In this document: piece by piece, positions 54,296 through 61,501 of the stretch | How the letters are laid out: every line of letters begins with the position of its first letter | How positions within the stretch are numbered: position 1 is the first letter of the stretch | Source of the DNA: an uncultured Alphaproteobacteria bacterium | Lineage (GTDB): Bacteria > Pseudomonadota > Alphaproteobacteria > RF32 > CAG-239 | Reading direction: 5' to 3' | DNA: 64,000 bases | Assembly: GCA_934270475.1 (NCBI GenBank) | Contig: CAKQPS010000002.1 | Span: forward strand, 165,701-229,700 | Translations under genes and position numbers: made by a program | Notes under the pieces: model-generated | What the model saw: the letters and a program-made list of their open reading frames with translations, nothing else | What the model was told of the DNA's origin: nothing | The model's database searches: none

Positions 54296-54324
54296 AGTTT
54301 AATGTAGCAATTTTATTTTGTAAA
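54296..54324 (-). promoter_or_regulatory. Promoter candidate for the structured RNA
   Basis: On the minus strand, TTTACA (54324-54319) and TAAACT (54301-54296) are 17 bases apart, matching five and four positions of the sigma-70 hexamers. A start near 54289 falls just before the closing helix of the RNA. Confidence 0.5.
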
Positions 54325-54340
54325 GGAAAAAACAACAAAG

Positions 54341-54362
54341 GGCGGAGCTTGAAAACTCCGCC
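54341..54362 (-). terminator. GC-rich terminator on the minus strand
   Basis: GGCGGAG/CTCCGCC stem, loop of eight, followed on the minus strand by CTTTGTTGTTTTTT. It would end transcripts arriving from the right and insulate the RNA gene at 54087-54289. The -35 element of a plus-strand promoter lies in its loop. Confidence 0.7.
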
Positions 54363-54377
54363 TCATCATACTATACT
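54349..54377 (+). promoter_or_regulatory. Promoter candidate for the plus-strand ncRNA
   Basis: TTGAAA (54349-54354) and TATACT (54372-54377) with a 17-base spacer. Start expected near 54384. Confidence 0.6.
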
Positions 54378-54383
54378 ACTTTA

Positions 54384-54542
54384 ATAGAAGGATGATGATT
54401 TTAAGAAGATAGATAACTATTCTTAAAACTTTGTGCAAGTCTATCATCTTTCACCTTTCAGCCTAATTTAGGCAGTTGGGAAAGGGATAAACCCTTTCTA
54501 GTTAATTAAAAGCCTAGGCGTTCCAGCACCAAGGCTTTTTGT
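54384..54542 (+). ncRNA. Second structured noncoding RNA candidate
   Basis: Predicted ~160-nt transcript between the promoter at 54349-54377 and a terminator. Elements in order: an outer stem GAAGGATGAT/ATCATCTTTC enclosing TTTTAAGAA/TTCTTAAAA, a GCCTAA/TTAGGC hairpin, a GAAAGGG/CCCTTTC hairpin, then the terminator stem AAAAGCCT (54508-54515) with AGGCTTTTT (54532-54540). No open reading frame of note. Size resembles 6S RNA, but the multi-hairpin shape does not. Not identified. Confidence 0.55.
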
Positions 54543-54545
54543 TTA
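54508..54545 (+). terminator. Terminator of the plus-strand ncRNA
   Basis: AAAAGCCT pairs with AGGCTTTT across a 16-base loop and is followed by TTTTTGTTT on the plus strand. Confidence 0.65.
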
Positions 54546-54663
54546 TATTTAAGACTAAAAAGTCAAATTCAAAATAAATACACCTATTTATACTTTTTTC
54601 AAATTTGCATTATTTTATTTTTACACCTATATATTTTCTAAAATAGAAATAGGATAAATAAAG

Positions 54664-55125
54664 ATGAATGATGAAGAAATTATACCACCGCAAATGCTGG
54701 GAGAATTAAGTTTGTTATTTATGCAGCATAACGCTCTGCGCAACAGCAAAGAATTACAGTTGCAAATTATTGAGTGGGCAAAAAGACTTTTGGCGGAAAG
54801 CCGTAAAGAGTGGAGTGATATACACACCACGCTATTAGATGCGGTTATTCAAACAGATAGAAGAGCTGAAGCGCAAAGAAGAAGTAAAGAACGCGATAAA
54901 AAATATGCTCCGTTCCGCGAATATTTTAAGAAAATGCAGCAAGAAAAATATTTGCGAGTTCTGCATAGCGGCGGCAAGCTAACAGCCAACGGCTTTGTGG
55001 AATGGTTTTTGAAAAACAAAGCTCAAGACATTGAGATTCCGTATGTCAAACAAAATCAAAAGAATAAACTGCGACAACTGGCACAGCAAAACAATCGGGA
55101 ATTTAAAAAAGCTTTTGCATGCTAA
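54664..55125 (+). CDS. Uncharacterised helical protein
   Basis: A 153-residue, basic, mostly helical cytoplasmic protein without signal peptide or membrane helix. Features are a Glu/Leu-rich first third, a Lys/Arg-rich middle (RRAEAQRRSKERDKKY) and a SGGKLTANGFVEWFLKN motif near 105-120. AGGAT stands upstream of the ATG. It is followed 96 bases later by the L,D-transpeptidase-like gene, so it may belong to the same accessory island. I do not recognise the family; a small adaptor or DNA-binding protein is possible. Confidence 0.6.
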   Translation: MNDEEIIPPQMLGELSLLFMQHNALRNSKELQLQIIEWAKRLLAESRKEWSDIHTTLLDAVIQTDRRAEAQRRSKERDKKYAPFREYFKKMQQEKYLRVLHSGGKLTANGFVEWFLKNKAQDIEIPYVKQNQKNKLRQLAQQNNREFKKAFAC

Positions 55126-55221
55126 AGCTGATTTTAGCCTGCTATAGCGGATTTTCAAAGCATTTTGTTTCTGTTAAAGTTTAGTCATAAAATTCAATCA
55201 CTGAAACAAAGGAGGAAAAAT

Positions 55222-55989
55222 ATGACTGAATTTTCAAGAGAACTTATTTTTGGCAAACGCCCGATACGCAGAACAGACCGCAAACCCGGCGAAAGCGAAT
55301 GGTATTATTTGGACCCGCGCGGAGCAAGCACTTTTTCGGATATGAAAAAAATTGATGTGCCAACCGAAAACACGCCGAATCCGTATGCTAATGAAATCCA
55401 AAACTATCTCTATAAAAATGATGAATATAATTATAGAGAACTATACGGCGATACCCCACCGCCAGTTCCTCAGCCTGCAACTCAACCTGACACACAGGGA
55501 AATAAAGGTAATGATCAGAATTGTTTTATTACCTTTGATGGTAAAAATTTAAAACTTTATAACAATGGCAAGCAAATTGATAATTTAGATGCACAATCAG
55601 GACAAGACAATTTCCAAAGTGCTAAATATCAAATAGTTGCTAATAAAGGTCCGCTGCCTGAAGGAACATATTATGCAAATCAAAACCAACGGCAGAATTT
55701 AACATTAAAGAATTTAGCTCTTAAATTAGGTGAAAAAATTGGACTTGATCTAGAACAAAAGAGCGGTTGGAGCGGAAATCCAGTTGCTTGGGGAATTAGA
55801 CGAGTTTGGTTAGAACCTGATGAAAATACTAATACTTATGGACGCTCTGGTTTTACAATTCATGGAGGCGCGACAAAAGGGTCTGCTGGCTGCATAGATA
55901 TTCCATGGCAAACACACAAGTTAAGTGAATATCTAGATAATTGTCAGGATTCTGTTCCTGTACGCGTAAAATATCCTAAAAATTGGTAA
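55222..55989 (+). CDS. L,D-transpeptidase-fold protein of DUF2778/Tlde1 type (putative toxin)
   Basis: A 255-residue protein. Residues 1-~90 are polar and end in a Pro-rich linker (PPPVPQPATQP). Residues ~98-250 read like DUF2778: CFITFDGKNLKLYNNGKQI, KGPLPEGTYYANQ, then the catalytic FTIHGGATKGSAGCIDIP with His214 and Cys224. The family includes Tlde1, a periplasm-acting peptidoglycan-targeting toxin delivered by type VI secretion. There is no signal peptide, as expected for a toxin moved by a dedicated machine. The ATG at 55222 has GGAGG upstream; a longer in-frame start has none. Seven small membrane-protein genes follow. A phage-lysin or house L,D-transpeptidase role is less likely but not excluded. 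Confidence 0.75.
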   Translation: MTEFSRELIFGKRPIRRTDRKPGESEWYYLDPRGASTFSDMKKIDVPTENTPNPYANEIQNYLYKNDEYNYRELYGDTPPPVPQPATQPDTQGNKGNDQNCFITFDGKNLKLYNNGKQIDNLDAQSGQDNFQSAKYQIVANKGPLPEGTYYANQNQRQNLTLKNLALKLGEKIGLDLEQKSGWSGNPVAWGIRRVWLEPDENTNTYGRSGFTIHGGATKGSAGCIDIPWQTHKLSEYLDNCQDSVPVRVKYPKNW

Positions 55990-56083
55990 CTAAAAAAATT
56001 GAAAGGCAATGAAAAAAATTCTTGCCTTTTAATTTTTATTATTCTATTTTTATTTAAAATACAACCATAAGAAAAAATATAAA

Positions 56084-56425
56084 ATGCTCGAAAAAATCAA
56101 AAAATTTGCGCAAGCAATAAAACAAAATACTTTTGAAACATTTAAGTTACTAAAACAATTTAAATGGAGTATATCTATATATGTTTTATTTTACGCAATT
56201 CTATTGTCATTCTATTTATCTCCTTCCCCAAAACAATATTGTATTTGGAATAACGAAGATTGGTTTGAATTTAGTTTCCCGCTGTATTTGGCTATAACTA
56301 AACTAATGCTGATTATATTTGCACTTTTATTTTTAGTCGGCACAAGCAACATGCGCAATCACCCTGTATTGGCAAGAATTATTTTCTTGTCAGCATTTTA
56401 TTGGCTATATGTATTTATTCAATAA
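56084..56425 (+). CDS. Small membrane protein of the accessory island (1)
   Basis: A 113-residue protein with three hydrophobic segments (about 35-50, 65-85 and 95-112). It contains a short WNNEDWFEF acidic-aromatic loop between the first two. First of the membrane-protein genes after the toxin-like gene, 94 bases downstream, so it is the leading immunity candidate by position. No recognised family. Codons are AT-rich like the rest of the island. Confidence 0.55.
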   Translation: MLEKIKKFAQAIKQNTFETFKLLKQFKWSISIYVLFYAILLSFYLSPSPKQYCIWNNEDWFEFSFPLYLAITKLMLIIFALLFLVGTSNMRNHPVLARIIFLSAFYWLYVFIQ

Positions 56426-56477
56426 AAATGATTTGTTATGCAAAAAGTATTAGGTTAGCTGAAAAAGGAATAAAAAT

Positions 56478-56816
56478 ATGGATAAAGAAAAACTAGCGGC
56501 TAAATTAAAAATGCTGCCGTTGTACATTATAATATATTTAATTTATTTTATAATTTTAGGCGAAACGTCTATAATGGTTAAACAGATGACATTTATACCT
56601 TTTTGTATCACTTTATGCTTTTTAAATTTTTATTGTTGGGGCGGATATAAACTTATTTTTAAATACCTATTTAAAACAAAAATCTGCATAGACAATGAAT
56701 TAGCTGCTTTGAAATATATCTTAATACCTATTTTACTTATAGAAACCGGTGTTTTTATTTGCTATCCGGATGAAACTTTTCAAGCTTTATCCCTATATAC
56801 TGAAGACAGCAAATAA
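56478..56816 (+). CDS. Small membrane protein of the accessory island (2)
   Basis: A 112-residue protein with four hydrophobic segments in a short chain (starting LYIIIYLIYFIILGE) and a C-terminal acidic tail (YTEDSK). AAAGGA lies upstream. It follows gene (1) by 52 bases and precedes gene (3) by 20. Not recognised. Possible immunity or accessory protein. Confidence 0.55.
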   Translation: MDKEKLAAKLKMLPLYIIIYLIYFIILGETSIMVKQMTFIPFCITLCFLNFYCWGGYKLIFKYLFKTKICIDNELAALKYILIPILLIETGVFICYPDETFQALSLYTEDSK

Positions 56817-56836
56817 CATAACTCTAAGAGAAATAA

Positions 56837-57298
56837 ATGACAGAAAAGCAAATTAAATGGTTAAGAATATTTTTCTATGGCTTGTGGTGCTTAGCCGTTG
56901 TCAGCGCGGCAGCAGTTCTTTTAAACATCGCCATAGGAACTGACACGGCAGAAAGCTGCACTATCCAAGTTTGGAAATACGGAGATATTTTCAATTATCC
57001 GACAGGTTTGCCCTGCACCGCAGAATTTTATATGGCATTGTATGTATTTTATATAATATTGTATATATTTTTTGATTACATACGTTGTAAAATTTTAAAT
57101 AAAAACATTTCCATATTATGGCGATTGGCAGAAATCGGAGTATGCTTTGCTGTCTATTGGTTGTACCTTGCTTACAAATGGTCTGATTTTACGGTTTTAT
57201 TAGCCTCATTCATCAGCAGCTTACAGCTTTTTTGCCCGCTTTTTGCTGTGGCTATATTAGTTAGTTTTATAAGGAAAAAGGCTCTGTTTGGAGGTTGA
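56837..57298 (+). CDS. Polytopic membrane protein, paralogue A
   Basis: A 153-residue protein with about four membrane helices. It shares with the protein at 57764-58315 the spaced motif L-P-C-T-A-E-F, then FDYIRCKI, then WRLAEIGVCFAVYW. A soluble loop after the first helix holds Cys residues. The stop overlaps a short in-frame remnant (57295-57453). Function unknown; belongs to the membrane-protein island after the L,D-transpeptidase-like gene. Confidence 0.6.
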   Translation: MTEKQIKWLRIFFYGLWCLAVVSAAAVLLNIAIGTDTAESCTIQVWKYGDIFNYPTGLPCTAEFYMALYVFYIILYIFFDYIRCKILNKNISILWRLAEIGVCFAVYWLYLAYKWSDFTVLLASFISSLQLFCPLFAVAILVSFIRKKALFGG

Positions 57299-57453
57299 AC
57301 AATTCCTCATCCGATCCAAATAATCAGAGTATCAACAACCATACATCTGATAATTTGTCTGGCGGTGTCCTTTCCGCTCGTCAAACAAAACCTTCTGATA
57401 TGAAAATATCACCTGAACAAAATAAAATCAATGCGTCAAAAGAAGTTGATTGA
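57295..57453 (+). other. Short open frame, possibly the end of a lost gene
   Basis: An open frame of 52 residues starting at a TTG that overlaps the preceding stop. It is Asn/Ser-rich and hydrophilic (NNHTSDNLSGGVLSARQTKP) and ends just before a long gap. No ribosome site is seen. It may be the 3' remnant of a deleted gene or a chance frame. Bases 57454-57541 show nothing else. Confidence 0.25.
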
Positions 57454-57541
57454 CAAATCGGATATTATCAGGCTAATATGTATTTATTAAGTTATACAAG
57501 TAAAGGATATAAAACTAAATAGCTGCTGAATGTGAAATGCC

Positions 57542-57742
57542 ATGAACTTGTTGAAAAATATATTAAACGATTCTATTAGCTTGCTTATGTGGATAATTGC
57601 GTTTGTCGGTATTGCATTTTTGATTGTCCAAGCTTTTTACTATTGGGATTATTATATTAACTTTGAGCAAAATAGTAAAATCATTCAAGAATGTATAAAT
57701 CAAGGAAACAGTGAAGAATCTTGCAAAAACAGAGTTTATTAG
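57542..57742 (+). CDS. Single-pass small protein with C-terminal Cys motif (1)
   Basis: A 66-residue protein: one membrane helix (about 13-34, LLMWIIAFVGIAFLIVQAFYYW), then a short tail with the motif C-I-N-Q-G-N-S-E-E-S-C-K-N-R-V-Y. The same C-x(4)-G/S-x-S-x(2-3)-C pattern recurs in the small proteins at 58318-58509 and 58527-58739. Function unknown. The tail would lie on one face of the membrane with two Cys that could pair. The ribosome site is weak. Confidence 0.55.
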   Translation: MNLLKNILNDSISLLMWIIAFVGIAFLIVQAFYYWDYYINFEQNSKIIQECINQGNSEESCKNRVY

Positions 57743-57763
57743 CCGTAAAAAAGGAATCGAGAA

Positions 57764-58315
57764 GTGTCTTATGTCAAAAATATCTTTAATCCAATAACAT
57801 GGAAGTCGGCTGGCTACACCGTATGGTTTGCGCTTATTACTTGGCTGATGACTAAAGTTCAGAAAGTCGGTTTATATGATAACAGTCAAGGCTCAAGATG
57901 CGATTATGAATCATGGACTGACGGACAAATTTATCAATGGCTCTGGGATGGACAGCCTTGTGCTTATACCGCCGAATTTTTGATTGGTTATATTTACTTT
58001 TTGGCATTATACTTACTGTTTGATTATGTCCGCAGGAAAATAGTCGGCGTTAATCCGGCTATTCACTGGCGGATTGCGGAAGTTTGTATGTGGTTTGTAA
58101 TATATTGGGGCTATTTATTAGCTTTAACGACAGCAGAATTCGGAGCTATTAACCCAGCCTTGTTTGGCAATTCATTTCTAGGAACGTTGTTATTTTTCGC
58201 ACCGCTTTTGGGAGCTGCCGTCGGTACTAATTATCTAAAGTCACGCGCTGAACTATGGATATTGGGACTGATAATTGCCTTTTGCACCGTGTTGTATATA
58301 GTATTTGGAGTTTAA
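57764..58315 (+). CDS. Polytopic membrane protein, paralogue B
   Basis: A 183-residue protein with four membrane helices, paralogous to the 56837-57298 product: G-Q-P-C-A-Y-T-A-E-F, then FDYVRRKI, then HWRIAEVCMWFVIYWGY. The start is GTG at 57764, with AAGGAA upstream. Longer than its paralogue, with an extra N-terminal loop holding a RCDYESW patch. Located between two small Cys-motif proteins. Function unknown. Confidence 0.6.
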   Translation: MSYVKNIFNPITWKSAGYTVWFALITWLMTKVQKVGLYDNSQGSRCDYESWTDGQIYQWLWDGQPCAYTAEFLIGYIYFLALYLLFDYVRRKIVGVNPAIHWRIAEVCMWFVIYWGYLLALTTAEFGAINPALFGNSFLGTLLFFAPLLGAAVGTNYLKSRAELWILGLIIAFCTVLYIVFGV

Positions 58316-58317
58316 AC

Positions 58318-58509
58318 ATGTTAAAAAGAATTGGTAAATACATTGGTTACATATTGCTTTTATTATGTTCTCTAATAGTTATCGGCCTAGCCATAGGACT
58401 TGGTTTTGGTTATTATGTAGAGTACGGCAATAAGTGCAACGACTCATTTATTACCGGCTGCATGGCTGCCGGTTTGAGCGAACAATCTTGTAAAAACCGG
58501 CTATTTTAG
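58318..58509 (+). CDS. Single-pass small protein with C-terminal Cys motif (2)
   Basis: A 63-residue protein: membrane helix (about 10-32, YILLLLCSLIVIGLAIGLGF) then C-N-D-S-F-I-T-G-C-M-A-A-G-L-S-E-Q-S-C-K-N-R-L-F. The end is nearly identical to that of the 57542-57742 product (SCKNR). The ATG at 58318 has GGAG seven bases upstream; a longer frame from 58255 overlaps the previous gene and lacks a site. Starts three bases after paralogue B. Confidence 0.6.
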   Translation: MLKRIGKYIGYILLLLCSLIVIGLAIGLGFGYYVEYGNKCNDSFITGCMAAGLSEQSCKNRLF

Positions 58510-58526
58510 CAATAAGGGGCTGCCGG

Positions 58527-58739
58527 ATGACAAACAAACGGAAAATATGGGATAAAGTAGCCGACCGTGTTGTCAGCACTATTTTAACACTTATCGGTAT
58601 TCTTACCCTATTGATTGTTGCTGGATTATTTACTTATCCTAACTATCAGAAATACCAATATATGAAAGAATGTAAAGACAGCGGTAAATCCTCAGAGTAT
58701 TGCCAACAAACGTTGCTGGAATTGCTAAAACAGGATTGA
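58527..58739 (+). CDS. Single-pass small protein with C-terminal Cys motif (3)
   Basis: A 70-residue protein: basic N-terminus, membrane helix (about 16-37, ILTLIGILTLLIVAGLFTY), tail with C-K-D-S-G-K-S-S-E-Y-C. It shares the paired-Cys pattern but is otherwise diverged from the two others. AAGGGG precedes the ATG. It ends two bases before the convergent methyltransferase gene. Confidence 0.6.
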   Translation: MTNKRKIWDKVADRVVSTILTLIGILTLLIVAGLFTYPNYQKYQYMKECKDSGKSSEYCQQTLLELLKQD

Positions 58740-58741
58740 TT

Positions 58742-59470
58742 TTATTTATTTTCTTTTTCTTCAGCCAGCGGATAGTCTTGTTTTTTGAAAAAGCCTTTGC
58801 GTTCTTTGCGGCTCATAGACCAGATGTTACCCCAGCCGTTTATCGGCTGCACTTCATACTGCGATTTAAAATCAAAATCACGGGAAAAAAACAGCGACGT
58901 GGTTTTTGTATAGTTGTTCATCGGACAAAAGCCGTAAAAATCCACCTGCAATAAATTAGCCTCACGCAAATATTTTACGGCATTAAAATATTCCAAACTG
59001 GTGTTAATGCGGTCGCTGTCGTCCAAAATTACCAAACCGCCGGCAGCAAGAGCTTTAACGGCGTTGGCGGCACATTCGGCGCGGCGCTTGCCGTCTACCA
59101 CAATCACATCATATTTTTCGCCGTCGGCAAAAATCATATCTTCATAGCCTTGTTTTTCATCGCAATAGCGCATTTGCCAATTCGGCGCGCTGAACTCAGC
59201 GGCAAATTTTTCATACCATTCCGGCTTGTCTTCTATGCTGATAACCTTTTGCGCACGTTTAGCCCAATACATAGATGAATAACCCGTGCCGAACTCAAAA
59301 ATTTTCTTTTGGCTATAATCGAACTGCGATAAATATTCAATTGCCGGATAAGTATACCATGGAATCGGGTTGCCGTCTCTATCCAAGCATACTTTTTCAT
59401 TCATACTGCGCTCAATGGCAAAATCTTTGCGCCACATATCTATAAATTGCTGAAAACGCTGACTATACAT
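58742..59470 (-). CDS. Class I SAM-dependent methyltransferase
   Basis: A 242-residue protein with a Rossmann-type methyltransferase core: motif I EFGTGYSSMYWAKRAQ, an acidic second motif (ISIEDKPEW), and KYDVIVVDGKRR followed by LVILDDSDR. Substrate unknown. I chose the ATG at 59470, which has AGGAG seven bases upstream, over a TTG 23 codons earlier. Alone on its strand between two plus-strand genes. Fits FkbM-like or related small-molecule methyltransferases only loosely. Confidence 0.75.
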   Translation of the reverse strand: MYSQRFQQFIDMWRKDFAIERSMNEKVCLDRDGNPIPWYTYPAIEYLSQFDYSQKKIFEFGTGYSSMYWAKRAQKVISIEDKPEWYEKFAAEFSAPNWQMRYCDEKQGYEDMIFADGEKYDVIVVDGKRRAECAANAVKALAAGGLVILDDSDRINTSLEYFNAVKYLREANLLQVDFYGFCPMNNYTKTTSLFFSRDFDFKSQYEVQPINGWGNIWSMSRKERKGFFKKQDYPLAEEKENK

Positions 59471-59606
59471 TTTTATCTCTCCTGCAAGACCTATAGCAGG
59501 ATTTTCCAAAAAAGCCAAGAGTTTTTGTTTTGCTTGCAATATTTGTTGATTTTAACAAAATTTCACCCTATATTTTAGAAAGATAATAAATTTAGGAGGA
59601 TTTTAA

Positions 59607-60338
59607 ATGTCAGAATCAGAACAAATTGTACGTAAATCTGCGATTGAACGCGTGGATGATGGACTGCGCCAATATATGATTAAAGTTTTTAATTATATGG
59701 GACTTGGTTTGTTGGTAACAACCTTAGCCGCTTATATTACTTTTTATACACCGGTAATTACCTGGATGTTTTCAGTTGACCAAGCAGCGCAAACTATTTC
59801 TCTTTCAGCTTTCGGATGGATTGTAACACTTGCGCCGCTGGCTATGATTTTTGGCTTTAATGCCATTTTAGCCAAAGGCAGCATGGGAGCAGCACAAGCA
59901 ATGTTTTGGGCATTTTCTGTTGTTATGGGAATGTCTTTGGCTGATATAGGCTTGCTTTATACCGGCGACAGCATTGTTCGCGTATTTTTGATTACTGCAG
60001 CTACATTCGGCGGTATGAGCCTGTTGGGCTACACCACAAAAATAGATTTGACCCGTATCGGTACTTTTATGTATATGGGACTGTGGGGCATTATCATTGC
60101 CAGCATTGTTAATATATTTTTGAAAAGCAGCGGCTTATATTATGCAATTTCATATATTGCTGTATTAGTTTTCACTGTTTTGACAGCCTATGACGTACAA
60201 GCAATTAAAAATATGTATTACGCATCAGACGATGAAGACAGTATGTCTCGCAAAGCTATTTCAGGCGCAATGAACCTTTATTTGGATTTCATCAACCTGT
60301 TCTTATACCTGATGAGAATTTTAGGTGATAGAAAATAG
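59607..60338 (+). CDS. Bax inhibitor-1 / YccA family membrane protein
   Basis: A 243-residue protein with seven membrane helices typical of the BI-1/TMBIM group, including the late YDVQAIKNMYY and the C-terminal MNLYLDFINLFLYLMRILG. In bacteria YccA-like members interact with FtsH; other members act as leak channels. AGGAGG precedes the ATG. Followed by a clear terminator. Confidence 0.92.
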   Translation: MSESEQIVRKSAIERVDDGLRQYMIKVFNYMGLGLLVTTLAAYITFYTPVITWMFSVDQAAQTISLSAFGWIVTLAPLAMIFGFNAILAKGSMGAAQAMFWAFSVVMGMSLADIGLLYTGDSIVRVFLITAATFGGMSLLGYTTKIDLTRIGTFMYMGLWGIIIASIVNIFLKSSGLYYAISYIAVLVFTVLTAYDVQAIKNMYYASDDEDSMSRKAISGAMNLYLDFINLFLYLMRILGDRK

Positions 60339-60367
60339 TTTTTATGCTCTAAAAAAATCATTAAAAG

Positions 60368-60393
60368 CCGGATATAAATTATCCGGTTTTTTT
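60368..60393 (+). terminator. Intrinsic terminator after the BI-1 gene
   Basis: CCGGAT/ATCCGG stem with a seven-base loop and a T-run of seven. Confidence 0.85.
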
Positions 60394-60443
60394 ATTGCAA
60401 ACGCCTGCTATTTTCCGATAAGCGTCGGATTTAACGATAAAAC

Positions 60444-60472
60444 TTGACATTTTGCTAAAATTGTGTTATATA
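60444..60472 (+). promoter_or_regulatory. Strong promoter for the 72-residue gene
   Basis: TTGACA (60444-60449), 17-base spacer, TATATA (60467-60472). Expected start near 60479, leaving a leader of about 27 bases. Confidence 0.75.
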
Positions 60473-60505
60473 TTATCTTGTCGTTGATAATAAATGAGGT
60501 AGCTT

Positions 60506-60724
60506 ATGAGTAATATGCACACCGATTTTTCAAAAGACACCCCCGTATGCTCTGATGTTCATACGCCGAGGCAGCGTCCGATAAAGCGTGATATTCCAAC
60601 GCTTTATTCTACGGATGTGTCCTATAAATTACAAAGGGTTGCGTTGGTCGCACAGGGCAATTCCGGATATAATTCAGATACGGTAATTACGGCATTGATG
60701 AAATTTCATCAAGTTACGAGGTAA
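60506..60724 (+). CDS. Small orphan protein (72 aa)
   Basis: A 72-residue hydrophilic protein with no signal or membrane segment. Rich in Thr/Ser/Pro in the first half (DTPVCSDVHTPRQRPIKRDI) and a helical second half. It has a good promoter, GAGG ribosome site and its own terminator, so it is very likely expressed as a single-gene unit. Not recognised. Confidence 0.6.
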   Translation: MSNMHTDFSKDTPVCSDVHTPRQRPIKRDIPTLYSTDVSYKLQRVALVAQGNSGYNSDTVITALMKFHQVTR

Positions 60725-60753
60725 CAAACACTTAAACTTCAAGTAAACCTCCT

Positions 60754-60785
60754 AGCAGTCTGCAAAACAGGCTGCTTTTTGTTTT
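60754..60785 (+). terminator. Terminator after the 72-residue gene
   Basis: AGCAG/CTGCT stem with inner pairing and TTTTTGTTTT tail. Confidence 0.8.
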
Positions 60786-60851
60786 GAAAATTTTATTAGT
60801 ACTAAAAAACATTTGCACATAATTTTTTGCTTAGAAAAACACTATAAAAAA

Positions 60852-60883
60852 AGCACCACTCCATACAGAGAGGTACTTTTTTT
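60852..60883. terminator. Hairpin terminator after ankyrin-like gene (unit 1)
   Basis: AGCACC-A-CTC pairs with GAG-A-GGTACT with two mismatches; T-runs on both strands. It can end the minus-strand ankyrin-like transcript. A copy stands at 63010-63042. Confidence 0.65.
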
Positions 60884-60993
60884 ATTTTAGGGTTTATTGA
60901 CAAAGTCTAAGCCTTTTTTGCCTTTAACAGCAAATGAGCTTTTACTTTATCAATATCTGCCGCCTTTTTGGCATCCCTTGCAGCTTCAGCGCA

Positions 60994-61356
60994 TTATTCC
61001 GTTTTAAAATCCCCCCTAGTTATGGCTCCATAAGCAATTAACAAATCTTTTATAGGCTTATTAAATTGGGCCACTACTATCAGAGGTTCATAAACGTATT
61101 CAGGAACTGCCGAATCATAATCACCATAAACATTATATGTCCTTCTTACTTTTGTATTTGGGTCTAACCCTTTTTTAAGAAGTGAACGCAGCTTATCTAC
61201 ATCTGACTCTGTGCAAATGCGGATAAGTTCGGCATTTTTCTCTTCTGATATCTTGGGTTTCCTCTTGTTGCTATCACACAACCAGCACAAAACACAAAGA
61301 AACAGAAAGCTACAGAAGACGATACCAATAATCTTAAGGATAATAACAAAAATCAT
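60994..61356 (-). CDS. Membrane-anchored ankyrin-like protein (copy 1)
   Basis: A 120-residue protein: one membrane helix (about 2-28, FVIILKIIGIVFCSFLFLCVL), then a soluble part with an ankyrin-type pattern (NAELIRICTESDVDKLRSLL, KKGLDPNTK, then EPLIVVAQ and KDLLIAYGA). About one and a half repeats are visible. Such small ankyrin proteins often mediate protein contacts. A close paralogue is at 63153-63518. No clear ribosome site precedes the ATG in either copy. Confidence 0.65.
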   Translation of the reverse strand: MIFVIILKIIGIVFCSFLFLCVLCWLCDSNKRKPKISEEKNAELIRICTESDVDKLRSLLKKGLDPNTKVRRTYNVYGDYDSAVPEYVYEPLIVVAQFNKPIKDLLIAYGAITRGDFKTE

Positions 61357-61501
61357 AATATAAAAGTTTTAGTAAGTTTAACATAAAAAAAGTATATTAT
61401 GAATAACCCCATTGTTACTAATAGTTTTACATAATAATACTTTTGTCAATTTTATAGTACCATTTTGGAGTTGTTTTGTAAAGCAATATTTGCTTATTTT
61501 T

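Noticed and set aside
54384..54542. 6S RNA
   Set aside because: Length fits, but the predicted separate hairpins are unlike the single rod with central bubble of 6S RNA. Left unidentified.
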